DNA from: an uncultured Oscillospiraceae bacterium
GTDB taxonomy: Bacteria > Bacillota > Clostridia > Oscillospirales > Oscillospiraceae
Direction: 5' to 3'
Length of the DNA stretch: 64,000 nt
Assembly: GCA_934552825.1 (NCBI GenBank)
Contig: CAKTEQ010000001.1
Location: forward strand, 124,001-188,000
Made by a program: the position numbers and the translations under genes. The notes beneath the pieces are model-generated. The model did no database searches. It was not told the DNA's origin and saw nothing but the letters and a program-made list of their open reading frames with translations. Numbering within the stretch: position 1 is the first letter of the stretch; each line of letters starts with the position of its first letter. This document shows, in pieces, positions 1 to 8,388 of this stretch.

Positions 1-1166
1 TCCTCCATCGTCCCGTCCTTATCGTCCACCCGCACATTTTTCAGCACCTGGGGATACATCGTGACCCCCGCGGCCAGCGCCGAGAGGGGCAGCTGAGTGT
101 CTATCATGACCTCCATGAGCATTATCGCCGTGATAAGTCCGTCACCCGTGTGGGAATACTTTCTGAAAATTATGTGCCCGGATTGCTCACCGCCCAGAAT
201 GAAGTTGTTTGCCTTCATGTTTTCATAGACATATCTGTCTCCAACGGCGGTCTTTTCGTAGCGGATGCCCAGCTTATCAAACGCCTTGTAAAGCCCGAAG
301 TTGGACATAACCGTTGTGACGACGGTGTCCCCCGCGAGCTGGCCCTTATCCCGCAGGTGCTTTGCACAGATGTACATTATCACATCGCCGTTTATCTCAT
401 TGCCCTGCTCGTCTACCGCGAGGCACCGGTCGGCGTCTCCGTCGAAGGCAAATCCGGCTTCCAGTCCGTTTTCCACAACGTATTTTTTGAGTCCCTCCAG
501 ATGTGTTGAACCGCAGTCCTCGTTTATGTTCACTCCGTCGGGCTTGTCGTTTATGACATATGTCTTGGCTCCAAGTGCCTCAAACACGGCTCTGCCTATC
601 ATCCAGGAACTGCCGTTGGCACAGTCCAGTGCCACACGTCTGTCGCTGAAGGGATGCGTCGCGAGACTGGCGAGGTAGCCTATGTATCTGTTTCTGCCTG
701 AGTAATAGTCGACGGTGCAGCCCACGGCGCCCTCAGTCGCCCAGGGCAGCTCGCCGTGCTCTCCATCGATGAACCGCTCGAGCTCCGCCTGCATATCGTC
801 GTCCATCTTCTCCCCTTCGCCGTTCATCAGCTTTATGCCGTTGTCATAGAAGGGGTTGTGGCTGGCGGATATCATCACTCCGCAGTCAAAGCTCCCTGTT
901 CTCGTTATGAAGCTTACACAGGGTGTTGTCGTAACATGGAGCAGGTACGCATCCGCGCCGGAAGAGGTTATCCCCGCGGCGAGAGCGCTCTCAAACATAT
1001 AAGATGAGCGGCGCGTGTCCTTGCCGATAACGATCTTCGCCTTATCGTTCTTGTGTCTCTGTCCGTAATACCAGCCGAGAAAGCGCCCCGTCTTGAAGGC
1101 GTGCTCCGCCGTAAGATCTACTCCTGCCTTGCCTCTGAAGCCGTCGGTCCCGAAATACTTACCCAT
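1..1166 (-). CDS. glmM: Phosphoglucosamine mutase GlmM (3' end beyond the window)
   Basis: Interconverts glucosamine-6-phosphate and glucosamine-1-phosphate for UDP-GlcNAc and peptidoglycan synthesis in the cytoplasm. The reverse strand reads MGKYFGTDGFRG at the N-terminus, the classic GlmM start, and carries the phosphoserine loop MISASHNP near residue 100. The frame stays open to the left edge, so about 388 of the usual ~445 residues are visible and the C-terminus is missing. The ATG at 1166 has an AGGGAGAAG ribosome site just upstream. A TATAAT box (complement of 1212-1217) lies about 50 bases upstream and may be the -10 of its promoter. The family call is firm. Confidence 0.95.
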   Translation of the reverse strand, partial: MGKYFGTDGFRGKAGVDLTAEHAFKTGRFLGWYYGQRHKNDKAKIVIGKDTRRSSYMFESALAAGITSSGADAYLLHVTTTPCVSFITRTGSFDCGVMISASHNPFYDNGIKLMNGEGEKMDDDMQAELERFIDGEHGELPWATEGAVGCTVDYYSGRNRYIGYLASLATHPFSDRRVALDCANGSSWMIGRAVFEALGAKTYVINDKPDGVNINEDCGSTHLEGLKKYVVENGLEAGFAFDGDADRCLAVDEQGNEINGDVIMYICAKHLRDKGQLAGDTVVTTVMSNFGLYKAFDKLGIRYEKTAVGDRYVYENMKANNFILGGEQSGHIIFRKYSHTGDGLITAIMLMEVMIDTQLPLSALAAGVTMYPQVLKNVRVDDKDGTME

Positions 1167-1246
1167 ATATTCTTCTCCCTTCGCAGGAAAGCCTGCCAAT
1201 GTAACATTTCAATTATACTGTGCCCGATACCGGTCTATGTTTCCCA

Positions 1247-1726
1247 TTAAAGGGCGTAGACCAGCTCAAAGGGGCCCGCAATTTTCACGCCGGAGTCTGT
1301 CCACTCCGCCGTGACCTCGCCTTTCTCAAGGTGCACCGTGCACTTATCGCCGCATTTTCCTTCGGCCAGCGCCGCTGTGAAGGCTGCCGCCGCTGCGTAC
1401 ACTCCCCGGCGGACTTCTCTGCCGCTGCGCCATGCGCGCACTATAAGATTCTCCTCGTCCCGCACCTGTGTGAAGTCTGTTTCAATATCGTCAGGGAAAT
1501 ACTCTATCGCGCTTATCCCTTCGCCCACAAGCTCAATATCGAACTTCCCGGCGTCCGCCACATAAAAGACGCAGTGGGTGCAGTCAAATCCCACGCAGGA
1601 CACTTTTCCCCGCTCGCCGAAAAGCTCGATCTCCCTGGCGATAAAATCATCGCCGCCGGCTTCGATCCCAAGCTCCGCCGGTCTGAGCGCCGGAAGTCCA
1701 AGATTTACCGTTACCGCCGCCGTCAT
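1247..1726 (-). CDS. Half-length diaminopimelate-epimerase-like protein, probably not catalytic
   Basis: A 159-residue protein that resembles the C-terminal half of DapF: a strand-rich start, a stretch FPDDIETDFTQVRDEENLIVRAW matching the family region before the active-site loop, an alanine-rich helix, and an ending GPFELVY like the family GPA..VF. DapF is normally ~280 residues in two pseudo-symmetric domains. Here the N-terminal domain is absent, and the usual loop with ERG...ACGTGA reads RSGREVRRGVYAAAA, so the catalytic Cys and Thr are gone. The ATG at 1726 has a GGAGGA ribosome site, and the frame is intact and codon-biased, which argues for a functional non-epimerase rather than a fresh pseudogene. 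It lies upstream of glmM on the same strand. Role unknown. Confidence 0.7.
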   Translation of the reverse strand: MTAAVTVNLGLPALRPAELGIEAGGDDFIAREIELFGERGKVSCVGFDCTHCVFYVADAGKFDIELVGEGISAIEYFPDDIETDFTQVRDEENLIVRAWRSGREVRRGVYAAAAAFTAALAEGKCGDKCTVHLEKGEVTAEWTDSGVKIAGPFELVYAL

Positions 1727-1816
1727 AGTTTTTCCTCCATTTTTTACCGCTGCTGATAATTTCAGCGTCTCCGCGCATTATAAGAAATATAATCCTTATG
1801 AAAGGCGGCGCCGCAA

Positions 1817-2500
1817 ATGTCAGTCGTATTTATCCGCGTTATAATCCTCTACGCCCTCATAGTCGCTGCCATGCGTGTCATGGGCAAGCGTCAGCTCGGA
1901 GAGCTGGAGCCCACAGAGCTGGTCATGGCCATGATAATATCCGACCTGGCAGCTGTCCCCATGCAGGACATGGGCATTCCCCTGCTCACGGGTATCATCC
2001 CGATCATAACTCTGGTATGCCTGTCACTGATACTCTCCGAGGCCTCCGTTATGTCCATCAGGTTCCGACGTCTCATGAGCGGCAGCTCTAGCATAATTAT
2101 CGACCGCGGGCAAATAAATCAGCACGAAATGCGCCGCAACCGCCTCACTGTGGACGAACTGCTGGAGTCTCTGAGGCTCCAGGGGGTCCTGGATATCAGT
2201 GTCGTCAAATATGCCGTGCTGGAGTCCAACGGGCAGCTGTCCGTCATCCCATATCCCTCCGAATCTCCGGTCACGCCGTCCATGCTGAACATCCAGGCGG
2301 ACGGCGGGGATATGCCCGTGATAATAGTCAACTGCGGCCATATACTCGATTCAAATCTGATCTCTGCAGGCAGGGACCGGAACTGGCTTGAAAAGCAGCT
2401 TAAGGAACGCAGAATAAAAAGCGTGGACGACATATACCTTCTCACCGTAGACGAGGGCGGGCGAGTATATGTCCAGCTGCGCCGGGAGGGCAGAAAATGA
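1817..2500 (+). CDS. DUF421 (YetF-type) membrane protein
   Basis: A 227-residue protein with membrane segments at about residues 4-20, 35-50 and 55-75, then a soluble domain. The segment MGKRQLGELEPTELVMAMIISDLAAVPMQD is the hallmark of the DUF421/YetF family, and the C-terminal part (IIIDRGQINQHEMRRNRLTVDELLESLRLQG) matches the family's cytoplasmic domain. The molecular function of the family is not established; in spore-formers its members are often linked to spore or envelope biology. The start has an AAAGGCGG ribosome site. The stop overlaps the start of the next gene by four bases, so the two are translationally coupled. Confidence 0.9.
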   Translation: MSVVFIRVIILYALIVAAMRVMGKRQLGELEPTELVMAMIISDLAAVPMQDMGIPLLTGIIPIITLVCLSLILSEASVMSIRFRRLMSGSSSIIIDRGQINQHEMRRNRLTVDELLESLRLQGVLDISVVKYAVLESNGQLSVIPYPSESPVTPSMLNIQADGGDMPVIIVNCGHILDSNLISAGRDRNWLEKQLKERRIKSVDDIYLLTVDEGGRVYVQLRREGRK

Positions 2501-2886
2501 AAAACATCCGCGGACTAATGATACCCGTCGCCGTACTCTTTGTGCTCTTCATTCTGTGCTGCCTGAACATGCGCCGCATCGACCGGTGTGTGGACGATCT
2601 TCTGAACACTCTGGAGCAGGTGGACCGTCTCGCCGAAGCGGCGGACTGGCAGTCCGCCGAGGACACTACTCTCGCCGCTAAAAAGCGCTGGGAGGACAAC
2701 TTCCCCTATCTCTGCATCTTCATAAATCACTCTGACACAGAGTCCGTCACCACATCCTTCAACTCCGCCCTGAGCTGTCTCTACTCGGGGGATTTTGAAG
2801 ATTTCCGCTGCTCGCTCAGCGAACTAAAAAGCGAGCTTACGATAATCTCCGAGGCTGAGCATATTACCTTTGAGAATATTTTGTAA
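2497..2886 (+). CDS. DUF4363-type single-pass membrane protein
   Basis: A 129-residue protein with one N-terminal membrane helix (about residues 7-24) followed by a helical extracytoplasmic part containing W..AE and WEDNFPYLCIFINHSD, typical of DUF4363. Such proteins are commonly encoded directly after DUF421 genes in Clostridia, and here the ATG overlaps the DUF421 stop (ATGA). A joint role in the envelope of the developing cell or spore is an inference from this pairing; no catalytic motif is visible. It ends back to back with nrdR: its stop at 2884-2886 abuts the nrdR stop at 2887. Confidence 0.8.
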   Translation: MKNIRGLMIPVAVLFVLFILCCLNMRRIDRCVDDLLNTLEQVDRLAEAADWQSAEDTTLAAKKRWEDNFPYLCIFINHSDTESVTTSFNSALSCLYSGDFEDFRCSLSELKSELTIISEAEHITFENIL

Positions 2887-3342
2887 TTATTTATCCTTGA
2901 GGAGCTTGTTCAGCTCCGTCATGAACGTATCTATATCCTTGAACTGGCGGTATACGGACGCAAAGCGCACATAGGCCACCTCATCCAGTCCCTTGAGCTT
3001 ATCCATCACCAGCTCGCCTATCCTGTCGCTGGAGACCTCTCTGTCCATGGAACTCTGGATGGTCTGCTCAATATCGTCAGCGCTGCGCTCCAGCTCGCTC
3101 AGGGGCACCTGGCGCTTTTCGCAGGCGCGCACCATACCATTGAGTATCTTCATCTTGTCAAAAGCCTGGCGCGTGCCGTCCTTCTTTATTACGACTATGG
3201 GCATGCGCTCCATTATTTCATAAGTCGTGAACCGCTTCTGGCAGGCGAGGCACTCCCTGCGCCGGCGGATACTCGCTCCGTCGTCAGCGGGGCGGGAGTC
3301 GATTACCTTGCTGTCCGGATGCTTGCAGTATGGACATTTCAT
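2887..3342 (-). CDS. nrdR: Transcriptional repressor NrdR
   Basis: Repressor of ribonucleotide reductase genes that senses ATP/dATP. The protein starts MKCPYCKHPDSKVIDSR, the first half of the NrdR zinc ribbon; the second pair is CLACQKRF, followed by the ATP-cone domain (PIVVIKKDGTRQAFDKMKILNGM). It is 151 residues, normal for the family. The ATG at 3342 has a GGAAGGGG ribosome site. The frame is open further upstream, but those residues do not belong to the family, so this internal start is chosen. It stands alone here; no ribonucleotide reductase gene is in the window. Confidence 0.97.
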   Translation of the reverse strand: MKCPYCKHPDSKVIDSRPADDGASIRRRRECLACQKRFTTYEIMERMPIVVIKKDGTRQAFDKMKILNGMVRACEKRQVPLSELERSADDIEQTIQSSMDREVSSDRIGELVMDKLKGLDEVAYVRFASVYRQFKDIDTFMTELNKLLKDK

Positions 3343-3520
3343 AAAAAAACCCCTTCCGATGCGGCAATTGCCGGAAACGGCTGCCGCGAGCTTTGCATTC
3401 ATGGAGCCATTTTACCACCGGTTGGGGTTTAATACAATATTCAGTTGAGCTTTACACGCTATATCTTGATATTTTTTAAGCTCAGGAAAAAGCGGACCAT
3501 CGTCCCTTTTCTCCCCGAGC

Positions 3521-3784
3521 CTACCATGTACTTACAATATTCTCCACCACTCGACTCAGCTCCTCCGGTGTGGTCCCCAGAGCGCATACCAGCGCCGCGG
3601 TCCTGTTTATTCTGCCGCTGTTCACAGTTATATTCCGCACTTCATTTCTCCCGTTTCTGCCTACCAGCTCCAGGCCGTAGTTCTCGCAGAGCATATCATC
3701 CCCCTGGAATATCTCCTCGATGATTATATAACACCTTATTCTCTCGCTGAAAGACTCAACATATCCATACAGCAGTTTTCTCAT
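3521..3784 (-). CDS. Small conserved-looking protein of unknown function (DUF6514-like)
   Basis: An 87-residue soluble protein with a good ribosome site (GGGAGGAAC) before its ATG. It reads YIIIEEIF..., NYGLELVGRNGRNEVRNITVNSGRINRTAALVCALGTTPEELSRVVENIV, a pattern similar to the small DUF6514-type proteins of Clostridia (a short beta domain around YG.E and I.NI, then a helix ending in a xxP..L..V.E motif). No function is known for such proteins, and the family call is from memory of the pattern only. Its upstream region contains the perfect inverted repeat at 3863-3922. Confidence 0.6.
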   Translation of the reverse strand: MRKLLYGYVESFSERIRCYIIIEEIFQGDDMLCENYGLELVGRNGRNEVRNITVNSGRINRTAALVCALGTTPEELSRVVENIVSTW

Positions 3785-3862
3785 AAGTTCCTCCCAGGGC
3801 TCTGCATTTTTTGAAATTTTCTCACATTTTTAATTCCTTCGCAACAATTTATATCCACTTCA

Positions 3863-3922
3863 TTCGACGTCCTGCGACGTTTTCTATATAATAACCCATC
3901 ATATACGTCGCAGGACGTCGAA
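3863..3922. repeat. Perfect 18-bp inverted repeat with 24-base spacer
   Basis: TTCGACGTCCTGCGACGT at 3863-3880 is exactly complementary to 3905-3922. Each arm itself holds two CGACGT boxes. No T-run follows on either strand, so it does not look like an intrinsic terminator. It sits between a minus-strand gene starting at 3784 and a plus-strand promoter at 3947, in AT-rich DNA, and could be an operator, a cruciform site or the trace of an element. Confidence 0.85.
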
Positions 3923-3946
3923 AAATAATTGCGGAAAATAATAACA

Positions 3947-3975
3947 TTGTCCCCTTTTTGCAGACGTGGTATCCT
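3947..3975 (+). promoter_or_regulatory. Sigma-A-type promoter for the small membrane protein gene
   Basis: TTGTCC (3947-3952), 17-base spacer, TATCCT (3970-3975). It lies 25 bases upstream of the TTG start at 4000. Confidence 0.6.
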
Positions 3976-3999
3976 GCTCTGTGAAAGGCGGCGATAAAT

Positions 4000-4242
4000 T
4001 TGCGAACTTTTTTCAAGCGTCTGAGCCGGATGTGCGACGGCTCCTACACGATCCTCCGCTGGGGACTTCTCCTCTCCCTGACCTGCGCCGTCTGTGCCCT
4101 TTGTGTCATCCTCTGGGCCGGTGAGTTTTCCGCCAGGACCTACTCCCTCTGGCAGTACGCCCGTGTCCTCAAGGACACGCCGCCCGCGCTGCTGCTTATA
4201 AGCGTGCTGGGCAGCGCCGTCGCCGAGGATGTCCGCCCATAA
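4000..4242 (+). CDS. Small membrane protein of unknown function
   Basis: An 80-residue protein with a basic N-terminus (MRTFFKRLSRM) and two hydrophobic stretches (about residues 20-42 and 62-74). It starts with TTG behind a GAAAGGCGG ribosome site and has a good promoter immediately upstream and a strong terminator immediately downstream, so it looks like a real single-gene unit even though no family is recognised. Nothing catalytic is visible. Confidence 0.55.
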   Translation: MRTFFKRLSRMCDGSYTILRWGLLLSLTCAVCALCVILWAGEFSARTYSLWQYARVLKDTPPALLLISVLGSAVAEDVRP

Positions 4243-4276
4243 AAAATCCCGTACGGAAATCCGTACGGGATTTTTT
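4241..4276. terminator. Bidirectional intrinsic terminator
   Basis: AAAAAATCCCGTACGG, AAAT, CCGTACGGGATTTTTT: a 16-bp perfect hairpin with A-run and T-run. It serves the small plus-strand gene and the end of the long minus-strand transporter unit. Confidence 0.92.
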
Positions 4277-4279
4277 CTT

Positions 4280-5458
4280 TTATTCTGCCATCTGGGCGCT
4301 CAGCTCCCGGGCAAGCTCAAGGTCCTGAGCCGCCCGCTTTTCGCGTTCCTTGTCGTCGTGCTCAAGGTTATTGCCGTTTTCGTCGAAGAGTATCATGTTC
4401 TCCTCCGTTATAGCAAACGCAATAGCCTGACCGGGGGCAAAATCCATACCGCTCTGCCCGTCGTCCTGGACAACGATAGTAGCGTCCTCGTCATAGAACT
4501 TGATATGCACATGGATATTTGAGCCCATCAGCTCTGTCAGCTCCACCGTGGCAGGGAAGGCTGCCGCCGTCTTTGCCACAACCATATGCTCCGGTCTCAC
4601 GCCCAGAGTTATATTCTGGGGCTGGATCTCGTTCATAGTGAGCCGCACCTGCTTTGCAAGCGGCAGCTCCACACGCACTCCTCTGAGCATAACGTAATAG
4701 GTCTCCCCGTCCCTGCGCAGCTCGCTCTTGAAAAAGTTCATCTGAGGCGTGCCGATAAAGCCGGCGACGAAGATATTCGTGGGGTCATAGAACACCTCCC
4801 TGGGCGTGCCTATCTGCTGGACGAAGCCGTCCTTCATTATCACTATACGGTCGCCAAGGGTCATGGCCTCAGTCTGGTCATGGGTCACGTATACAAAAGT
4901 GGAGTCCATCTTCCGCCGCAGCTTTATTATCTCCGCGCGCATCTGGTTTCGCAGCTTCGCGTCCAGGTTGGAGAGTGGCTCGTCCATGAGGAACACCTTC
5001 GGGGTGCGCACGATGGCGCGCCCTATGGCAACGCGCTGGCGCTGGCCGCCGGAGAGGGCCTTCGGCTTTCTCTTCAGCAGGTCCTTGATATCCAGTATCT
5101 CCGCCGCCTCCATGACCTTCTCCTTTATGACCCGCTTCGGAAACTTCCGCAGCTTGAGTCCATAGGCAATGTTGTCATACACAGTCATGTGGGGGTAGAG
5201 GGCATAGTCCTGGAACACCATTGCGATGTCCCTGTCCTTTGGGGGGACGTCGTTTACCACCTTGCCGTCTATGCTTATGGTCCCGCCGGATATCTCCTCC
5301 AGCCCCGCTATCATGCGCAGCGCCGTGCTCTTGCCGCAGCCGGAAGGGCCCACCAAAACGATGAACTCCCCGTCCGCTATGTTCATATTGAAATCCTGAA
5401 CGGCAACGACGCTCTTGTCGTAGACCTTTTTTACATTTTTAAGTTCAACGCTCGCCAT
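4280..5458 (-). CDS. ABC transporter ATP-binding protein, sugar-import type (UgpC/MsmK-like)
   Basis: A 392-residue ATPase with Walker A GPSGCGKST (near residue 38), Q-loop VFQDYALYPHMTV, signature LSGGQRQRVAIGRA, Walker B VFLMDEPLSNLDAKLR and the switch His in VTHDQTEAMTLGDR, followed by the C-terminal MalK/UgpC regulatory (TOBE/OB) region. Such ATPases energise CUT1 importers. It is the last gene of the minus-strand unit, its ATG touching the stop of the MacB-like gene (TAAATG), so it is probably made to power the permeases encoded further up. The C-terminal tail after about residue 370 is unusually charged (EHDDKEREKRAAQDLELARE). Confidence 0.95.
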   Translation of the reverse strand: MASVELKNVKKVYDKSVVAVQDFNMNIADGEFIVLVGPSGCGKSTALRMIAGLEEISGGTISIDGKVVNDVPPKDRDIAMVFQDYALYPHMTVYDNIAYGLKLRKFPKRVIKEKVMEAAEILDIKDLLKRKPKALSGGQRQRVAIGRAIVRTPKVFLMDEPLSNLDAKLRNQMRAEIIKLRRKMDSTFVYVTHDQTEAMTLGDRIVIMKDGFVQQIGTPREVFYDPTNIFVAGFIGTPQMNFFKSELRRDGETYYVMLRGVRVELPLAKQVRLTMNEIQPQNITLGVRPEHMVVAKTAAAFPATVELTELMGSNIHVHIKFYDEDATIVVQDDGQSGMDFAPGQAIAFAITEENMILFDENGNNLEHDDKEREKRAAQDLELARELSAQMAE

Positions 5459-6526
5459 TTACCGCTCCACCTTCTCTTTTTCGTATTCCCGTTCACGGTG
5501 CTCCTCGATGTGCTTCTCCAGAGCCTCGGGTATCTTCTTTTCTGCCTTTTTCACGTTTCTCACTATGAACTTCACTATTATCACTATGTACCGCACCACG
5601 GGATAGATGAGCAGCAGCCCCATGATCACCATGAGCAGCGCCAGATAGTCCTCCGTGAGGCGCACCGCGTTCTCCCAATAGGGATAGATCACGCCGTTTT
5701 CACGCATGGAGCGCTTGCCGAAGTTCCCGGCCACCTTTATAAGGCTGCCTATGGAATACCTGCTGCTGTTCTCAACAATATCCCCCGTGCCGATGGGGAA
5801 GTTGTCCTGCACTATCTTAAGTCCGAAGCCGGATACAAGATTGGGCAGGACTATCTCATAGGATGTTATCTTCTCCTGTGTCACGCTGTAAAAGGCGTCG
5901 TAGCACATGAACATCCCCGCGCCGTCAACATAGGCTGCCGTCGTCGCGAAATCCTTCTCCCGCTTCACAACGCCTGCCACCTGATACGGTACGCCGTTGA
6001 TATTCACGCTCATTCCCGTCACGTCGAAGCTGCCGAAGAGCTTCCACGCGAGCTCCTCATCCAGTACAACACGGTCCTGCATGAAGTCGTCGTCGGAAAT
6101 ATAGCTGCCGCTCCGGAGATACAGGGGGTGGAAGAGGAAGAAGTCTCCCCCAACACCAATGGTCTTCACCGTCGCTGAGCCGAAATCCGTGGAGACGGAA
6201 ATATCCCCGATGGCGCTGTAAGCGTCCCTGTAAAGGCTGCCGTCCTCCGGCGCCACAATGGAAGCTTCTGTCATCTGCGTGTTCAGCGTGCTGCGGAAAG
6301 TGTAGATGGCCGCCTCTTCCAGAGCGTCCGCCTCTGTGAGGTAGCAGCCTATCTGGGCAAAGCCCATGTCGCTGCCGCCACGGAAGGCATCGGCGGCGTC
6401 AAGGGTCGGCAGAGTACCCGCAATGCGGGAAAAGATTATCAGGCACACGAAAAACAGCGCTATAAGTCCCAGAGATATCCAGTCGCCGAGGCGTACTTTT
6501 TTAATTATCCCTTTCAGCCTGCTCAT
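5459..6526 (-). CDS. MacB/FtsX-like membrane protein with only two membrane helices
   Basis: A 355-residue protein with a first membrane helix at about residues 16-36, a large extracytoplasmic domain (about 40-285) resembling the MacB periplasmic core (RVVLDEELAWKLFGSFDVTGMSVNINGVPYQVAGVVK is a recognisable segment), and a second hydrophobic stretch (about 293-325) followed by a lysine/glutamate-rich tail. Full MacB/FtsX permeases have four membrane helices, so this looks like a cut-down version without the last two. Its start overlaps the adaptor gene by four bases, and the ATPase follows directly. It may act as an adaptor or regulatory membrane partner rather than a complete translocator; this is inference. 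Confidence 0.75.
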   Translation of the reverse strand: MSRLKGIIKKVRLGDWISLGLIALFFVCLIIFSRIAGTLPTLDAADAFRGGSDMGFAQIGCYLTEADALEEAAIYTFRSTLNTQMTEASIVAPEDGSLYRDAYSAIGDISVSTDFGSATVKTIGVGGDFFLFHPLYLRSGSYISDDDFMQDRVVLDEELAWKLFGSFDVTGMSVNINGVPYQVAGVVKREKDFATTAAYVDGAGMFMCYDAFYSVTQEKITSYEIVLPNLVSGFGLKIVQDNFPIGTGDIVENSSRYSIGSLIKVAGNFGKRSMRENGVIYPYWENAVRLTEDYLALLMVIMGLLLIYPVVRYIVIIVKFIVRNVKKAEKKIPEALEKHIEEHREREYEKEKVER

Positions 6527-8367
6527 TGATCGTCCACCAATCTCACCTGAGTGCCCGCCTCCACCGGCTTCGTGGAGGTGGTTATTACGTAATCGCCGCT
6601 GCTGAGTCCGGATACGGCTGTGAGGTTATCGTCCTTGGCCAGCTCCTGCACGTCCACGCGGGTGGCGATATAGCGGTTGCCCAGAGGACTGTTCTTGGAG
6701 ACTATGGCCAGCACGAACGTGCCGTTCGTGTCTGTGCGGACGGCACTGTTGGGCACCAGAGCGTCATAGCTTGCGCTCTTCTGCCCGATGGAGAGAGTCA
6801 GGTTCGTGCCCGGCTCAACATCCCCTGTTATCTTGAATTCCAAGACCTTGCCCTTGCCGCCGCTGGCGTTCTTGATGCCCTCAAGCGTGGCTGTGATGTC
6901 GCTGCCCCAGTAGTAGTTCACAACGTTGGCAGTATCGCCCAGCTTCACCTGCTTTGCCTGCTCATTAGTCACCTGTATCTGGATGGTATAGCCCCGGCTC
7001 GTCACGTTTATGGTGGCGAGGGGCGAGCCCGCGCCGATGGTGTTGCCCGCCGTGGCGGAGATGGTACCGATAGTACCGGAGACGTTTGCCGTGACTTCGG
7101 CGGCGTCATAGTCCTTCTTCAGATCCTGGAGGTTCTTGCGCAGCTCATCCAGGTTCTCCTTCTGAGCCTTCAGGTCCAAAGGTACGTCGCTGCCCAGACT
7201 CTGGTTGAAGATGAGGTCCTCAAGAGCGTTCTTCGCGTCCGTCAGTGTCGTCGCGGCAGTCTGGGCCTTGGAGAGGTTGTCAACAGCCGCCTGGGCGCTG
7301 TCTACCGCCGTCTGAGCGGCGGTTGCGCTCTGCTGGAGCGTTCTGAGGTTTGCTTCAAAGCCGGACACTGTCATCTGAGCCGCCGCCAGATTGCTCTGGG
7401 CGCTTGCCAGCGCTCCGGCGACCTGAGATGCGTCCGTGACGAGCGAGCTGGCGCTCACAAGGCGGCTGACTTCCAGTTCAGCCGCGGATATGGCGTTTTT
7501 GTCCGCTGTAATAGTTGTGTAGGCTGTGGACATCGTCTTTGCTTCCTCAGGCGTTATCGACCCGTCGGCTTCGATTATCAGGTCCGTAGCCTTGGCGAAA
7601 GCCGCCATACGGTTCTCGTCGCCCCCTGCAAGGCTTGAAAGTCTCGCATATGCGTCGCCGTAGATTATCTGGTCACGGCTGAGCGCCGCGTTGGCTGCGG
7701 AGAGCTCGTTGTATTTATCCTGGATAGTCTGGAGCTCGGATATCTGCGTTGTGAGGTCTGTTATCTGAGTTTTCGCCTGATTATACGCCGTTTCTGCGCT
7801 TGTCACCGCCGCGTCTGCCGCGGTTTTCTGCTGGTTCGCGGCCTGGAGCTGCGCCTTTGCGGAGTTTATCTCCGCTGTGAGCTGGGACACGTCCACAGAA
7901 GTATATGCCTTGTACTCCGCGAGAGCGTCGTCATATGCCTTCTGCGCCTTTTCCAGGGCGCGCTTGTCCTGCGCAGAGGTGTTGGACTGGCTGAGCAGCG
8001 CCTTCTGGTAAGCCAGCTCCGCCTGCTCCAGGGCGTCCTGAGCGGCCTTGACCTCGTCGCTCTCCTCGGACTCAAGGATGAACAGCACGTCCCCCGCGTT
8101 TACAGCCTGCCCCTCCTTGACCATGACGGACTGGACCTTGCGGGTCTGCTTGAGGACCACCTCGTAGGCCTCGTTGGCGGTGACAGTGCCGCTGCCACGT
8201 ATCTTCGCGTTTATCGTGCCCGACGCTACCATCTGTGTCGCGACCTCGGGCAGAGAGTGGTTCATTATCGTCTGGGAAAAGAAGGTGAGTATCAGCAGCA
8301 CCACGAGGAAGATTATCGCCGCGGTCTTCACCCATTCTCTCTTTTTTCTTTTGTTCTCAACTTCCAT
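6523..8367 (-). CDS. HlyD-family efflux adaptor with a long coiled-coil hairpin
   Basis: A 614-residue protein with an N-terminal membrane helix (about 14-31), a first half barrel-sandwich motif (GSGTVTANEAYEVVLKQTRKVQSVMVKEGQAVNAGDVLFIL), a very long alanine/glutamine-rich helical hairpin (about 95-425), the second half motif (VSGTIGTISATAGNTIGAGSPLATI), and beta-barrel plus membrane-proximal domains to the C-terminus. This is the order seen in Gram-positive YknX-like adaptors that work with MacB-type ABC exporters. It sits between importer permeases and a MacB-like protein, an odd mix. GGGGAG precedes its ATG. Confidence 0.9.
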   Translation of the reverse strand: MEVENKRKKREWVKTAAIIFLVVLLILTFFSQTIMNHSLPEVATQMVASGTINAKIRGSGTVTANEAYEVVLKQTRKVQSVMVKEGQAVNAGDVLFILESEESDEVKAAQDALEQAELAYQKALLSQSNTSAQDKRALEKAQKAYDDALAEYKAYTSVDVSQLTAEINSAKAQLQAANQQKTAADAAVTSAETAYNQAKTQITDLTTQISELQTIQDKYNELSAANAALSRDQIIYGDAYARLSSLAGGDENRMAAFAKATDLIIEADGSITPEEAKTMSTAYTTITADKNAISAAELEVSRLVSASSLVTDASQVAGALASAQSNLAAAQMTVSGFEANLRTLQQSATAAQTAVDSAQAAVDNLSKAQTAATTLTDAKNALEDLIFNQSLGSDVPLDLKAQKENLDELRKNLQDLKKDYDAAEVTANVSGTIGTISATAGNTIGAGSPLATINVTSRGYTIQIQVTNEQAKQVKLGDTANVVNYYWGSDITATLEGIKNASGGKGKVLEFKITGDVEPGTNLTLSIGQKSASYDALVPNSAVRTDTNGTFVLAIVSKNSPLGNRYIATRVDVQELAKDDNLTAVSGLSSGDYVITTSTKPVEAGTQVRLVDDQ

Positions 8368-8388
8368 TGTTAGACTCCCCTCAGCTTA

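Noticed and set aside
4586..6178. Long open frame on the plus strand (530 codons)
   Set aside because: It lies wholly antisense to the ABC ATPase and MacB-like genes, whose motifs are clear. Its translation has His/Leu/Val-rich composition typical of the reverse complement of GC-biased coding DNA.
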